Below, piece after piece: positions 1-6,736 of a DNA stretch of 16,373 nucleotides (positions are counted from its first letter, which is position 1; each line of letters opens with the position of its first letter). The notes under the pieces are model-generated. The model searched no databases and was not told the DNA's origin. It saw only the letters and a list, made by a program, of their open reading frames with translations. The translations under genes were made by a program, and so were the position numbers. This DNA is from Rubrobacter sp. (GTDB lineage: Bacteria > Actinomycetota > Rubrobacteria > Rubrobacterales > Rubrobacteraceae). Where the stretch lies: assembly GCA_013815485.1 (NCBI GenBank), contig JACDGB010000004.1, positions 1 to 16,373 on the forward strand, in the 5' to 3' direction.

Positions 1-68
1 CTCTTTGGCATCCCCCTGTCCACGGCTTGGACGATCTTGGTGCGCAAGTCTTCCGAATAGGCTTTCAT
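1..68 (-). CDS. IS630-family transposase, N-terminal fragment (cut by window edge)
   Basis: Reading leftward from an ATG at 68-66 gives 22 codons beginning MKAYSEDLRTKIVQAVDRGM and then PK, which run off the left edge. The pattern M-K-A-Y-S-x-D-L-R-x-K-I-V-x-A-V-x-x-G is the usual beginning of IS630/Tc1-mariner-type transposases, where it starts the N-terminal helix-turn-helix that binds the element ends. Only this beginning is visible, so I cannot say whether the transposase is intact; the catalytic DDE domain would lie outside the window. No strong ribosome binding site precedes the ATG. The family call rests on recalled family sequence, not a search. Confidence 0.7.
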   Translation of the reverse strand, partial: MKAYSEDLRTKIVQAVDRGMPK

Positions 69-381
69 GCGCCAATGATGCGCCCGGCTCAATCACGCCG
101 CAACCCGCTTTAGCTCTCGAAGACAAGTGCCGGCATGGTCTCCCTTTCCTGAAAACGTGCTCGACAGGTGTTTCAGAAGCGCCAAACACGGCGTATGATC
201 TTCATAAGGAATGGGGATTCTCGGTTGACGAAGCACCCTGGCCAAAGCTGGGGTGCTTCGTTATCTATGGGAAGATCTTCAAGCTTCGGACTTTGTGGAT
301 TTTCCCCTCGACCATTTCGCTTGCGGGATTGTCTGCGACCGGTGATCGGATGGGCTGCGGAGAGCGTGTGATGTAGATGTT
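69..381. other. Gene-free stretch right of the IS630 transposase start
   Basis: About 313 bases without a convincing gene. It should contain the end (terminal inverted repeat and TA target) of the IS630 element, but with only one end in view the repeat cannot be identified. Open frames here on the plus strand have no family resemblance, no ribosome binding site and atypical composition. The one clear structure is the hairpin at 226-263, listed separately. Confidence 0.5.
226..263. terminator. 17-bp hairpin, possible U-less terminator of the small membrane protein gene
   Basis: Bases 226-242 pair with 247-263 around a 4-base CAAA loop. Ten consecutive Watson-Crick pairs (229-238 with 251-260) form the core; the rest includes three G-T wobbles. 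Neither side has a T-run, so it is not a classical intrinsic terminator. It lies about 120 bases past the stop of the minus-strand gene at 382-714, which fits the tail-less hairpin terminators proposed for actinobacteria. It could instead be part of the adjacent insertion element. Confidence 0.4.
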
Positions 382-714
382 TCAGTGCTCTCCGACAATT
401 GGATTGGCCTTTTCAGGGTCCAACGCGGCTAGCGCCTTGTTTGTCTTGTCGTTGGCTTTCTTCACCTCGACTCGCGCCTTGTCGTTCGCGTCGTTGGTGG
501 CCTTGATCCCAAAGTATGCACCGACCAGCGTTCCGAAGAGAGTATACAAAGGACCCAGCGCCGCGGTCATGTTGGCGATGTCGGTCTTGAATACAAACAG
601 AGCTACGACGAAGACCAACGCCGCCAAAACAAGCGCGAGCGCCACAGTGTAAAACCCATACGGCGAACTTTGTGGGATTTCTCCTCCTCCTGTTCCTGCT
701 CTTCCTTCGGCCAT
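382..714 (-). CDS. Small membrane protein with two predicted helices (unknown function)
   Basis: A 110-aa protein of unknown function. The start at 714 is chosen because a near-perfect ribosome binding site, AGGAGGT (727-721), lies 6 bases upstream; a start 30 codons earlier has none. After a short Gly-rich N-terminus, residues about 17-41 (YGFYTVALALVLAALVFVVA...) form a strong membrane helix, followed by a second weaker hydrophobic segment (MTAALGPLYTLFGTLVGAYFG, cut at 20 here by its final I). The C-terminal third is charged and Lys/Ala/Asp rich (NDANDKARVEVKKANDKTNK), probably a helical cytoplasmic tail. The shape, two helices and a polar amphipathic tail, recalls holin-like or stress-associated small membrane proteins, but I recognise no family. 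It is divergent from the mutase gene and stands alone on its strand, next to the insertion sequence. Confidence 0.72.
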   Translation of the reverse strand: MAEGRAGTGGGEIPQSSPYGFYTVALALVLAALVFVVALFVFKTDIANMTAALGPLYTLFGTLVGAYFGIKATNDANDKARVEVKKANDKTNKALAALDPEKANPIVGEH

Positions 715-888
715 CGCAATACCTCCTCGTCTATAAGCGATCCGCGCCGAACCACTTCTATTTCCCCTATTTTCAACCGTATCGGGAAACGTAGATTGGC
801 GCAAGGGAACTCTTCGTGGTTAGAACTCAAGTCGAGATCTCGCAACAAAATACCATCCTGACACTTTCGGGAAGTCACGGGGGCCGCT

Positions 889-899
889 TATGCTACAGT
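889..899 (+). promoter_or_regulatory. Possible -10 region of the mutase gene
   Basis: TATGCT (889-894) and overlapping-in-tandem TACAGT (894-899) both fit the TANNNT -10 consensus and lie 37-47 bases before the ATG at 936. No convincing -35 hexamer is found 16-18 bases upstream. The same GCTANANT-C context recurs upstream of other genes in this window. Weak evidence. Confidence 0.3.
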
Positions 900-935
900 C
901 CCGGCAAGGGATCAGGATCTACTGGAGGAGCACTC

Positions 936-2579
936 ATGGATACCAGGAAGGGCGCGAAGAACCGCTGGGAAGAGGCATGCGAGAAGGCCCCCGAACGCGA
1001 CGCCGAGTTCTCGACCATGTCCGGAGTGGAGATAAACCCCCTTTACACCCCGGAGGACGCGCAAGGCGACTACGACGAGAAGCTCGGCTACCCCGGCGAG
1101 TACCCGTACACCCGCGGCGTTTATCCGAATATGTACCGCGGCCGACTGTGGACAGTGCGGCAGTTCGCCGGGTTTGGAGACCCCGCCGAGACCAACAAAC
1201 GCTTCAAATACCTCCTGAACCACGGCCAGAACGGCCTCTCCGTAGCCTTCGACATGCCGACCCTGATGGGATTGGATAGCGATTCACCTCTCTCCCTCGG
1301 AGAAGTCGGGACAGAGGGCGTGGCCGTGGATTCGCTGGAGGACGTGGAGATGCTCTTCGACGGCATCCCGATGGACGAAGTTTCCACCTCCATGACCATA
1401 AACGCCCCCGCGATGGTGCTGCTGGCGATGTACGTTGTCGCCGCCGAGAAACAGGGAGTGTCCCCCGAGCAACTCACCGGCACCAACCAGAACGACATCC
1501 TCAAGGAGTACATCGCCCAGAAAGAATGGCTCTTCCCGCCCGCGCCATCCATGCGCGTCTTCCGGGACATGCTCGTCTACGCCACCGAGCACATGCCGAA
1601 GTGGAACACGGTTTCGATCAGCGGCTACCACATCCGAGAGGCGGGCTCGACGGCGGCGCAAGAACTCGCTTTCACCCTGGCGGATGGATTCGCTTACGTC
1701 GAGGCTGGCATCGAGGCGGGCCTAGACGTGGACGACTTCGCGCCGCGCCTTTCGTTCTTCTTCAACTCGCACATAGACTTCTTCGAGGAGATCTGCAAGT
1801 TCCGCGCCGCTCGCCGCATCTGGGCCACCGTGATGAAGGAGAAGTACGGCGCGAAGGACGAGAAGTCGCTCCTAATGCGCTTCCATACCCAGACCGCGGG
1901 AGTCTCCCTCACCGCCCAGGAGCCGTACAACAACGTCGCCCGCACCGCCTTCGAGGCACTCGCCGCCATCCTCGGTGGCACGCAGAGTTTGCACACGAAC
2001 TCTCTGGATGAAGCTCTCGCTCTGCCGACGGAGGAAGCAGTACGCATCGCCGTTCGGACGCAGCAGATAGCGGCGTTGGAGACTGGGGTGACGAATACGA
2101 TAGACCCGCTCGGTGGCTCGTACTTCGTCGAGGCTTTGACGGACGAGCTGGAGCGGCAGGCGTACGATTACTTCCGCCAGATTGACGATATGGGGGGTAT
2201 GATCCGCGCCATCGAAGACGGCTTCCCGATGCGGGAGATCTCCGACGCCTCAGCCCGCTACCAACGCGAACTGGAGGAGAACAAACGCCACATCGTCAAC
2301 GTCAACATCCACGAGCCTCAGGACGAGAAAGACGTCGAGACCCACCGCATCCCCCCCGAAGTCGCCGACCGGCAACTAAATCGTCTCAAAGAGTTAAAGC
2401 AACGACGCGATAACGATGAGGTTCGTCATTGTCTGGAGGAACTGAAAGAAGCGTGTCGTGGCGATGGAAATACTATGTACCCCATTATCGAGGCCGTGCG
2501 GGCATACGCGACGGTCGGAGAGATAAGCTCCGCCATGCAGGAAGTCTTCGGTGATTACCGGGAGACGCCGGTAATTTAG
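936..2579 (+). CDS. icmA: Acyl-CoA mutase large subunit, methylmalonyl-CoA mutase family, isobutyryl-CoA mutase type
   Basis: A 547-aa adenosylcobalamin-dependent carbon-skeleton mutase large subunit. It covers the (beta/alpha)8 substrate-binding barrel but ends before any B12-binding domain (no DxHxxG motif), so it needs a separate small subunit not present here. The start at 936 follows GGAGGAG (924-930) by 5 bases; a start 40 codons earlier lacks a site and adds unconserved residues. Motifs: [15 protein letters not shown] (67-81), [10 protein letters not shown] (100-109), [11 protein letters not shown] (227-237) with catalytic-type His232, and [11 protein letters not shown]. Two positions fix acyl-group specificity in this family: methylmalonyl-CoA mutase has Tyr89/Arg207, isobutyryl-CoA mutase Phe80/Gln198, 2-hydroxyisobutyryl-CoA mutase Ile90/Gln208. 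Here they are Phe77 and Gln195, with the same 118-residue spacing, matching isobutyryl-CoA mutase (isobutyryl-CoA to n-butyryl-CoA). Automated annotation will probably say methylmalonyl-CoA mutase. Family certain; specificity inferred. Confidence 0.93.
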   Translation: MDTRKGAKNRWEEACEKAPERDAEFSTMSGVEINPLYTPEDAQGDYDEKLGYPGEYPYTRGVYPNMYRGRLWTVRQFAGFGDPAETNKRFKYLLNHGQNGLSVAFDMPTLMGLDSDSPLSLGEVGTEGVAVDSLEDVEMLFDGIPMDEVSTSMTINAPAMVLLAMYVVAAEKQGVSPEQLTGTNQNDILKEYIAQKEWLFPPAPSMRVFRDMLVYATEHMPKWNTVSISGYHIREAGSTAAQELAFTLADGFAYVEAGIEAGLDVDDFAPRLSFFFNSHIDFFEEICKFRAARRIWATVMKEKYGAKDEKSLLMRFHTQTAGVSLTAQEPYNNVARTAFEALAAILGGTQSLHTNSLDEALALPTEEAVRIAVRTQQIAALETGVTNTIDPLGGSYFVEALTDELERQAYDYFRQIDDMGGMIRAIEDGFPMREISDASARYQRELEENKRHIVNVNIHEPQDEKDVETHRIPPEVADRQLNRLKELKQRRDNDEVRHCLEELKEACRGDGNTMYPIIEAVRAYATVGEISSAMQEVFGDYRETPVI

Positions 2580-2585
2580 AGCTGG

Positions 2586-2623
2586 TCAGTTTGTCAGCGA
2601 AAATAAAAGAACTGACAAGCTGA
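2586..2623. terminator. 12-bp hairpin just after the mutase stop
   Basis: TCAGTTTGTCAG (2586-2597) pairs with CTGACAAGCTGA (2612-2623), one G-T wobble, around a 14-base A-rich loop. It begins 7 bases after the mutase stop and ends 24 bases before the hydrolase start. A T-run is missing (AAATTCTG follows), so it may be a weak terminator, an RNA-processing stem between cistrons, or a DNA operator. Confidence 0.45.
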
Positions 2624-2647
2624 AATTCTGACGAGCGGAGGGAGGCG

Positions 2648-3439
2648 TTGTTGGGGTGGTTGCAGCGTGACGGGGTCGCCCTGTTCTACGAGGAGGCGGG
2701 CGGCGAGGGTGTGCCGTTCCTCCTGGTACATGGGATCGCTTGCGATCATACGCACCTGGCGCCGCAGTTCGAGCTTTCCGGGCGAGCGGGGCATCGCGTG
2801 GTAGCGGTGGATCTGCGCGGGCATGGCCGGAGCGGCGCGCCGGAGGATGATTACACTATCGAGGGGTTCGCGGACGACCTCGCGTGGACTTGCGGCCAAC
2901 TCGGGTTGGAGAAACCGGTCGTGGTGGGGCATAGCCTCGGAGGCGAAGTCTCGCTCGCCCTCGCCGCCGCCTTTCCTGATCTGCCCTCGGCTGTCGTGCT
3001 CATGGATTCGACCATCGTGCCACCGTCGGAGAGGGCCGACATGATACGGTCGTTCATAGATAGCTTGTGGACACCGGCCTATCCCGAGGCGATGCGCGGG
3101 TATTTCTCGCGCCTCTTTCTACCGACCGATGACGGTGAACGCAAGGCGCGCATTTTGGAGGCTGCGTCCCGGACTCCGCAACATGTCGTCGCCTCGGCCT
3201 GGGAGGACGGCTACTTCTTTTACGACACTGCCGCGGCGGTCGCTGCCTGTACCGTTCCGGTGCTTTACATTGACGCACGCACCTCGAATACGGATCTGGG
3301 ACGCTTTGGTGAGTTGTGCCCGCAACTCGTGGTTGGCAGGACTGTCGGGGCCGGGCATTTCATCCAACTGGAGGTTCCGGATCAGGTAAACCCCATGATC
3401 GAACGCTTCCTCAAAGTCTCGGGAGTAGAGCGGCCATGA
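2648..3439 (+). CDS. Alpha/beta-fold hydrolase
   Basis: A 263-aa cytoplasmic alpha/beta hydrolase with the expected elements in order: LLVHGIA (25-31) with the oxyanion HG, DLRGHGRS (55-62), nucleophile elbow GHSLGGE (94-100) with Ser96, a Leu/Arg-rich lid region about 125-180, a candidate acid in YIDARTSNTD (Asp209 or Asp216), and GAGHFIQLE (234-242) with the catalytic His237. Normal length for the family, no signal peptide. Both possible starts are TTG (2648 or 2651); the purine-rich GGAGGGAGG at 2637-2645 sits just before them and cannot decide. Substrate cannot be read; ester, lactone or thioester hydrolysis are possible. It lies between the mutase and the IclR operon and could supply an acid to the CoA transferase downstream, which is inference from position only. 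Family call firm. Confidence 0.88.
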   Translation: MLGWLQRDGVALFYEEAGGEGVPFLLVHGIACDHTHLAPQFELSGRAGHRVVAVDLRGHGRSGAPEDDYTIEGFADDLAWTCGQLGLEKPVVVGHSLGGEVSLALAAAFPDLPSAVVLMDSTIVPPSERADMIRSFIDSLWTPAYPEAMRGYFSRLFLPTDDGERKARILEAASRTPQHVVASAWEDGYFFYDTAAAVAACTVPVLYIDARTSNTDLGRFGELCPQLVVGRTVGAGHFIQLEVPDQVNPMIERFLKVSGVERP

Positions 3440-3486
3440 AAGCGGACGAGACAGTCTCGTTGTCCACGAAGGCGTTGCCGTATTGA
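3436..3486 (+). CDS. Tiny ORF (16 codons) overlapping the hydrolase stop; doubtful
   Basis: An ATG at 3436 overlaps the hydrolase TGA (ATGA) and opens a 16-codon frame, MKADETVSLSTKALPY, ending at 3486. The overlap would allow translational coupling, but the peptide resembles nothing I know and the stretch also contains a perfect DNA palindrome (3446-3460) and the likely iclR -35 region. Probably chance; recorded because it fills the hydrolase-iclR gap. Confidence 0.12.
   Translation: MKADETVSLSTKALPY
3446..3460. promoter_or_regulatory. 15-bp perfect palindrome upstream of iclR, possible operator
   Basis: ACGAGAC-A-GTCTCGT is perfectly symmetric around one central base. With a one-base centre it cannot fold as a good RNA hairpin, which favours a site bound by a dimeric protein. 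It lies 23 bases before the proposed -35 box of the IclR gene. The half-site is unlike the TGGAAT elements nearer iclR, so if real it would bind a different regulator. Confidence 0.35.
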
Positions 3487-3511
3487 CCGCTCGCCAGAGC
3501 AATGCTATCGT
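3483..3511 (+). promoter_or_regulatory. Candidate sigma-70-type promoter for the iclR operon
   Basis: TTGACC (3483-3488) and TATCGT (3506-3511) are separated by exactly 17 bases; the first matches the -35 consensus at five of six positions and the second fits TANNNT. Transcription would begin near 3518, immediately before the TGGAAT-type half-sites, an arrangement that would let a bound regulator block initiation. No other good -35/-10 pair is seen before the gene. Confidence 0.45.
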
Positions 3512-3527
3512 TGTTTAATTCATTATA

Positions 3528-3552
3528 TGGATACTATTCCACATATTGGAAT
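3528..3552. promoter_or_regulatory. Probable IclR operator: overlapping TGGA/TTCCA inverted repeats
   Basis: Three half-sites alternate in orientation: TGGATA (3528-3533), ATTCCA (3536-3541) and TGGAAT (3547-3552). The last two form a perfect 6-bp inverted repeat around CATAT; the first two give TGGATACTATTCCA, close to the E. coli IclR consensus TGGAAATNATTTCCA. The cluster lies 6-31 bases before the chosen IclR start, in an AT-rich patch unlike its surroundings. Autoregulation by the adjacent regulator is the simplest reading. Confidence 0.55.
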
Positions 3553-3558
3553 CTTGCA

Positions 3559-4344
3559 ATGAGCCGGGTCGAGACTGGGGTTGGGGTTCTTGACAAGGCG
3601 ATGGCTATTCTGCGGGCTTTTTCACGGGGGGACGTGGATTTGAGTCCGCGGGAGGTTGCTGGGCGCACGGGTATTGCTTTGCCGACGGTTTATCGGTTGA
3701 TGGGGGCGTTGGTGGAGCATGGGATGTTGGAGAAGAGTGGGGGACGGTATCGGTTGGGGATCTCGCTTCTGCATCTGGGTGGACGCGTGGCTGAGGGGAT
3801 GGAGATCCGGCGTCAGGTGTTGCCGCATCTGGAGTGGTTGAGCGGAGGCACGGAGGAGAACGCCGAGTTGCACATCCGGCGGCGGGAGGCGCGGGTCCCC
3901 ATCGAGTTGGTGAGGAGCGCGCAGAACCTGCGGCCGATAGTGGAGCTCGGGGAGCCTATTCCATTGCATCTTGGGGCGGCGGGGAAGGTGCTTCTGGCCT
4001 GGCTGCCGGATGAACGGCGGGATGCGCTGGCGCGGGCGAGCGCGGAACGCTTCCGGGATGAGAGTGAGTTCGACTCGGAGACTTTACGTGCGCTGTTGTC
4101 GAAGATACGGACGGTGGGATGGGTGGCGACGGATGGGGAGCGGAGCGCGGGTGTCGCGGCTATCGCGGCTCCGATCTTCGGCGCGGACGGCGGGGTGGCG
4201 GGCGCGATGGTGTTGAGCGCGCCTTCGGTTCGGCTGCCGGCCCGGCAACGCCGGAAATTCGTACCGCTCGTGCGCGAGGCGGCGTCACGGGCGTCGAGGG
4301 ACCTCGGGTACGTGGGCGAGCCGCCCGCAGGGGTGACGGCATGA
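3559..4344 (+). CDS. IclR-family transcriptional regulator
   Basis: A 261-aa regulator of usual IclR length. Residues about 5-70 form the winged helix-turn-helix (VLDKAMAILRAF, then LSPREVAGRTGIALPTVYRL as recognition helix region, GRYRLG wing); residues about 80-250 form the effector-binding domain, with the typical PLHLGAAGKVLLAW (135-148) and the segment VAAIAAPIFGADGGVAGAMV. The start at 3559 is preferred over an in-frame ATG at 3502 because the earlier one would place the operator-like repeats inside the gene and adds an unconserved tail; the binding site before 3559 is weak. Its TGA overlaps the ATG of the CoA transferase (ATGA), so it is translated with the catabolic genes it most likely controls. 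The first third uses many T-ending codons and TTG leucines, unlike the rest. Effector unknown, probably the acid or CoA ester handled by this operon. Confidence 0.92.
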   Translation: MSRVETGVGVLDKAMAILRAFSRGDVDLSPREVAGRTGIALPTVYRLMGALVEHGMLEKSGGRYRLGISLLHLGGRVAEGMEIRRQVLPHLEWLSGGTEENAELHIRRREARVPIELVRSAQNLRPIVELGEPIPLHLGAAGKVLLAWLPDERRDALARASAERFRDESEFDSETLRALLSKIRTVGWVATDGERSAGVAAIAAPIFGADGGVAGAMVLSAPSVRLPARQRRKFVPLVREAASRASRDLGYVGEPPAGVTA

Positions 4345-5573
4345 GTGAAGAAAACGCTAGCCTTCCGCGGTCAGCAGACTTGCGAGGTCCGTTGGCGGGG
4401 ATGCGTGTTTTGGATATCGCGACCGTTTATGCGGCGCCGTTCGCGGCTTCTTTGCTCGCGGATTTTGGGGCGGATGTGATCAAGGTCGAGATGCCGAACT
4501 CCGGTGACCCACTACGCGGCCTGGAGCCTTTCGATGGAGACGAGAGCCTCGTGTGGGCGGCGATGTCCCGCAACAAGCGTTCCGTCACCCTCGACCTGAA
4601 AAGCGAAGAGGGACAGGAACTGTTTCTGCGGTTGCTCGCGGATCAAGACGTGTTGATCGAGAACTTCAGGCCAGGCACGATGGACCGATGGGGGCTTGGT
4701 CTGGACCGGCTGCGGGAGGCCAACCCGGAGATCGTGGTGGTGCGCGTCAGTGGCTACGGCCAGACGGGACCGTACCGCCAGAAGGCCGGCTTCGGGACGC
4801 CAGCGACCGCGTTCTCCGGGTTCGCGTACATAACCGGGTATCCTGACAGGCCGCCCATATTGCCCCAAGTCTCATTGACGGATTTCGTCACGGGGCTGTT
4901 CGCGGCGTTCGGGGCGATGACGGCTCTCTACCACCGCGACGTGTTCGGGGGCGAGGCTCAGGAGGTTGACGTGGCACTCTACGAGTCCATGTTCCGCCTC
5001 ATGGAGAACCTCGTCACCCAGTATGACCGTCTCGGGACGATCCGCGAACGGACTGGAAACCAGCTCGGCTCCTCAGTCCCGGCGGGCACCTTCGCCACCG
5101 CCGAAGAGGAACGCTGGATGGTCCTCACGACGAGTACGGATCGCACATTCCGCCGTCTCGCTAAACTGATGGACCGAACCGACATGCTGGAAGACCCGCG
5201 CTATTCGACCAACCGGGCGCGGGTCGCGCACCGCGAGGAGGTCAACGCTATCGTGGAGGAATGGTTCGGCAGCCGTACCGTCGAGGAGATACAGCGTCTG
5301 TGCGACGATGCCGGTGTGCCCGTCTCACCCGTGTACAGCGTCGCGGAGATCTTCGAGGACGCGCAGTATGCGGCGCGGGATATGATCGTCGAGGTCGAGC
5401 ATCCGAAGTTCGGGAGCATCCGGTTGCCCGGCGTGGTCCCCAAGCTATCGAAGACCGCAGGCTCCGTGCGCACCGCCGGCCCGACGCTCGGGCAGCACAA
5501 CGAGGAAGTGTATGGCGCACTCGGCCTATCCGAGAAAGACATCGCCCGGTTGGGCGAGGAAGGGGTGATCTGA
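4341..5573 (+). CDS. CaiB/BaiF-type (class III) CoA transferase
   Basis: A 410-aa class III CoA transferase. Starts at the ATG overlapping the IclR stop, 7 bases after AGGGG (4329-4333). Family features: GPLAGMRVLDIATVYAAPFA (16-35), LLADFGADVIKVE (38-50), NKRSVTLDLKSEEG (78-91), IENFRPGTMDRWGLG (106-120), VSGYGQTGPY (136-145) and the segment LTDFVTGLFAAFGAM where Asp181 sits at the position of the catalytic Asp169 of formyl-CoA transferase. Such enzymes move CoA from a donor such as succinyl-CoA to a carboxylic acid through an aspartyl-CoA anhydride. Next to an HMG-CoA-lyase homologue, a likely role is activating a branched dicarboxylic or hydroxy acid; succinyl-CoA:3-hydroxy-3-methylglutarate transfer is one precedent. 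Exact acceptor unknown. Confidence 0.93.
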   Translation: MSEENASLPRSADLRGPLAGMRVLDIATVYAAPFAASLLADFGADVIKVEMPNSGDPLRGLEPFDGDESLVWAAMSRNKRSVTLDLKSEEGQELFLRLLADQDVLIENFRPGTMDRWGLGLDRLREANPEIVVVRVSGYGQTGPYRQKAGFGTPATAFSGFAYITGYPDRPPILPQVSLTDFVTGLFAAFGAMTALYHRDVFGGEAQEVDVALYESMFRLMENLVTQYDRLGTIRERTGNQLGSSVPAGTFATAEEERWMVLTTSTDRTFRRLAKLMDRTDMLEDPRYSTNRARVAHREEVNAIVEEWFGSRTVEEIQRLCDDAGVPVSPVYSVAEIFEDAQYAARDMIVEVEHPKFGSIRLPGVVPKLSKTAGSVRTAGPTLGQHNEEVYGALGLSEKDIARLGEEGVI

Positions 5574-6529
5574 TGGAGATGTGGAAAGACTTGCCGGGCA
5601 GAGTGGAGATAAACGAGGTCGGACCACGCGACGGGTTCCAGGCCGAGGATGACTTCATCCCCACCGACCGCAAGGTGGAGCTGATAGATGCGCTGTCGCG
5701 TACCGGCGTAGCCGCGATCCAGGCTACGTCCGTGGTCCATCCGAAGGCCGTCCCCCAACTCGCCGACGCCGAGGAAGTCATGACCCGCATCGAACGCGCC
5801 CCCGGCGTCCGCTACACTGTGCTAGTCCCGAACCTGCGCGGCGCGGAACGGGCGGTCCCGATGCACGCCGACGGCTGGGAGTTGATGCTCTCCGTCACCG
5901 ACTCCCACAGCATCTCCAACGCCAACCGAAGCACGGAAGACGCGCTCAAAGGCATGGAGCCGGTCGCCGCCCTGGCGCGTGAGAACGGCGTGGAGGCCGC
6001 TGGTTCGATGGCGACCGCGCTCGGCTGCCCGTTCGAGGGCCGGGTCCCGTTCGAGCGCGTGCTGTACGTCGCCGAGGCGTACCGCGCGATGGGCGTGTAC
6101 CGCATCTCCGTAGCGGATACGGTCGGGGTCGCGGACCCGCGGCTGGTGCATGAGATCATGTCCGGGCTCGCGGAGCGTCTGCCCGATGTGAAGTTCGGGC
6201 TGCACCTTCACAACACGCGCGGGATGGCGCTGGCGAACGTCCTCGCCGCGCTCGGGGCGGGCGTCACGGAGTTCGACTCGGCTGTCGGAGGGCTCGGTGG
6301 ATGCCCGTTCGCCCCTGGCGCGACAGGCAACGTCTCGACCGAGGACCTGGTGCATATGCTGGACCAAATGGGCGTCGAGACCGGCGTGGACCTCGACGCG
6401 ATGCTCGCCGTTTCGCGGGAGGCGCGGGAGGTCGTCGGCCATCCGCTGGAGAGTGCCGTGCTGCGGGCGGGTAAGTCCGGCGAACTGCACGAGGCGCCAC
6501 GGGCGCAGGCATTCGGTGGCCCCCGCTGA
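5573..6529 (+). CDS. Hydroxymethylglutaryl-CoA lyase-like protein (variant active site)
   Basis: A 318-aa TIM-barrel lyase of the DRE/HMGL-like group. Its ATG shares one base with the CoA transferase stop (TGATG), 7 bases after GAGGAAGGGG. Human HMG-CoA lyase residues map with a constant offset of 22: Arg41/Asp42 to Arg19/Asp20 (VGPRDGFQ), Asp204 to Asp182, metal ligands His233/His235 to His211/His213, catalytic-loop Cys266 to Cys244 (GGLGGCPFAPGATGN) and Asn275 to Asn253. So metal site and catalytic cysteine are present. Yet Glu72 is Gln50 (AAIQATS), Arg165 falls on Ala143, Tyr167 on Ser145, and HCHDTYG is HLHNTRG. These changes suggest cleavage of a 3-hydroxyacyl-CoA other than HMG-CoA. It probably acts directly after the overlapping CoA transferase, giving acetyl-CoA or propionyl-CoA plus a keto compound. 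Family sure, substrate open. Confidence 0.9.
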   Translation: MEMWKDLPGRVEINEVGPRDGFQAEDDFIPTDRKVELIDALSRTGVAAIQATSVVHPKAVPQLADAEEVMTRIERAPGVRYTVLVPNLRGAERAVPMHADGWELMLSVTDSHSISNANRSTEDALKGMEPVAALARENGVEAAGSMATALGCPFEGRVPFERVLYVAEAYRAMGVYRISVADTVGVADPRLVHEIMSGLAERLPDVKFGLHLHNTRGMALANVLAALGAGVTEFDSAVGGLGGCPFAPGATGNVSTEDLVHMLDQMGVETGVDLDAMLAVSREAREVVGHPLESAVLRAGKSGELHEAPRAQAFGGPR

Positions 6530-6670
6530 AAAGAGTGGAAGTCGGGAAAAGAAATACGGCTCCCTGCCCCCCGAAGCGAAGCCCCTCCCGGCTCCCCCAA
6601 CCCACGAGCGGTGGAACCATTCACCACGATTCCGCATGAGCCGGTTTCGCCGGGATAATAGGGGGGCTGG

Positions 6671-6681
6671 TAGGATAAAAT
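6671..6681 (+). promoter_or_regulatory. Candidate -10 region of the oxoacid dehydrogenase operon
   Basis: TAGGATAAAAT contains two overlapping -10-like hexamers, TAGGAT (6671-6676) and TAAAAT (6676-6681), in the 207-base gap before E1 alpha. It leaves an untranslated leader of about 50 bases. No clear -35 is found (TTTCGC at 6645-6650 is 20 or 25 bases away). The rest of the gap has only a small CCGG stem (6641-6653 area) and no terminator for the upstream operon. Confidence 0.35.
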
Positions 6682-6736
6682 CGTGGGGCGTGATCTCGAT
6701 TCACCCGCGAGGGAAAGCGGAATTCTAGGAGGACGA

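Noticed and set aside
5..376. 123-codon plus-strand frame at the left edge
   Set aside because: Overlaps the recognisable minus-strand transposase start, has no ribosome binding site and no protein-like pattern.
715..804. 30-codon N-terminal extension of the minus-strand membrane protein
   Set aside because: No ribosome binding site at 804, whereas AGGAGGT precedes the start at 714 at correct spacing.
816..935. 40-codon N-terminal extension of the mutase
   Set aside because: Not like family N-termini; GGAGGAG sits 5 bases before 936.
3502..3558. Earlier ATG for the IclR regulator
   Set aside because: Would include the operator-like repeats and proposed -10 in the coding region and adds an aromatic-rich tail absent from IclR proteins.
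4119..4340. Upstream extension of the CoA transferase frame through the end of iclR
   Set aside because: Arg/Gly-rich out-of-frame reading of iclR; the ATG at 4341 with ATGA overlap and AGGGG is the natural start.
5261..5572. Upstream extension of the lyase frame into the CoA transferase
   Set aside because: Arg-rich reading of the transferase in another frame; VGPRDG motif begins close after 5573 as in the family.
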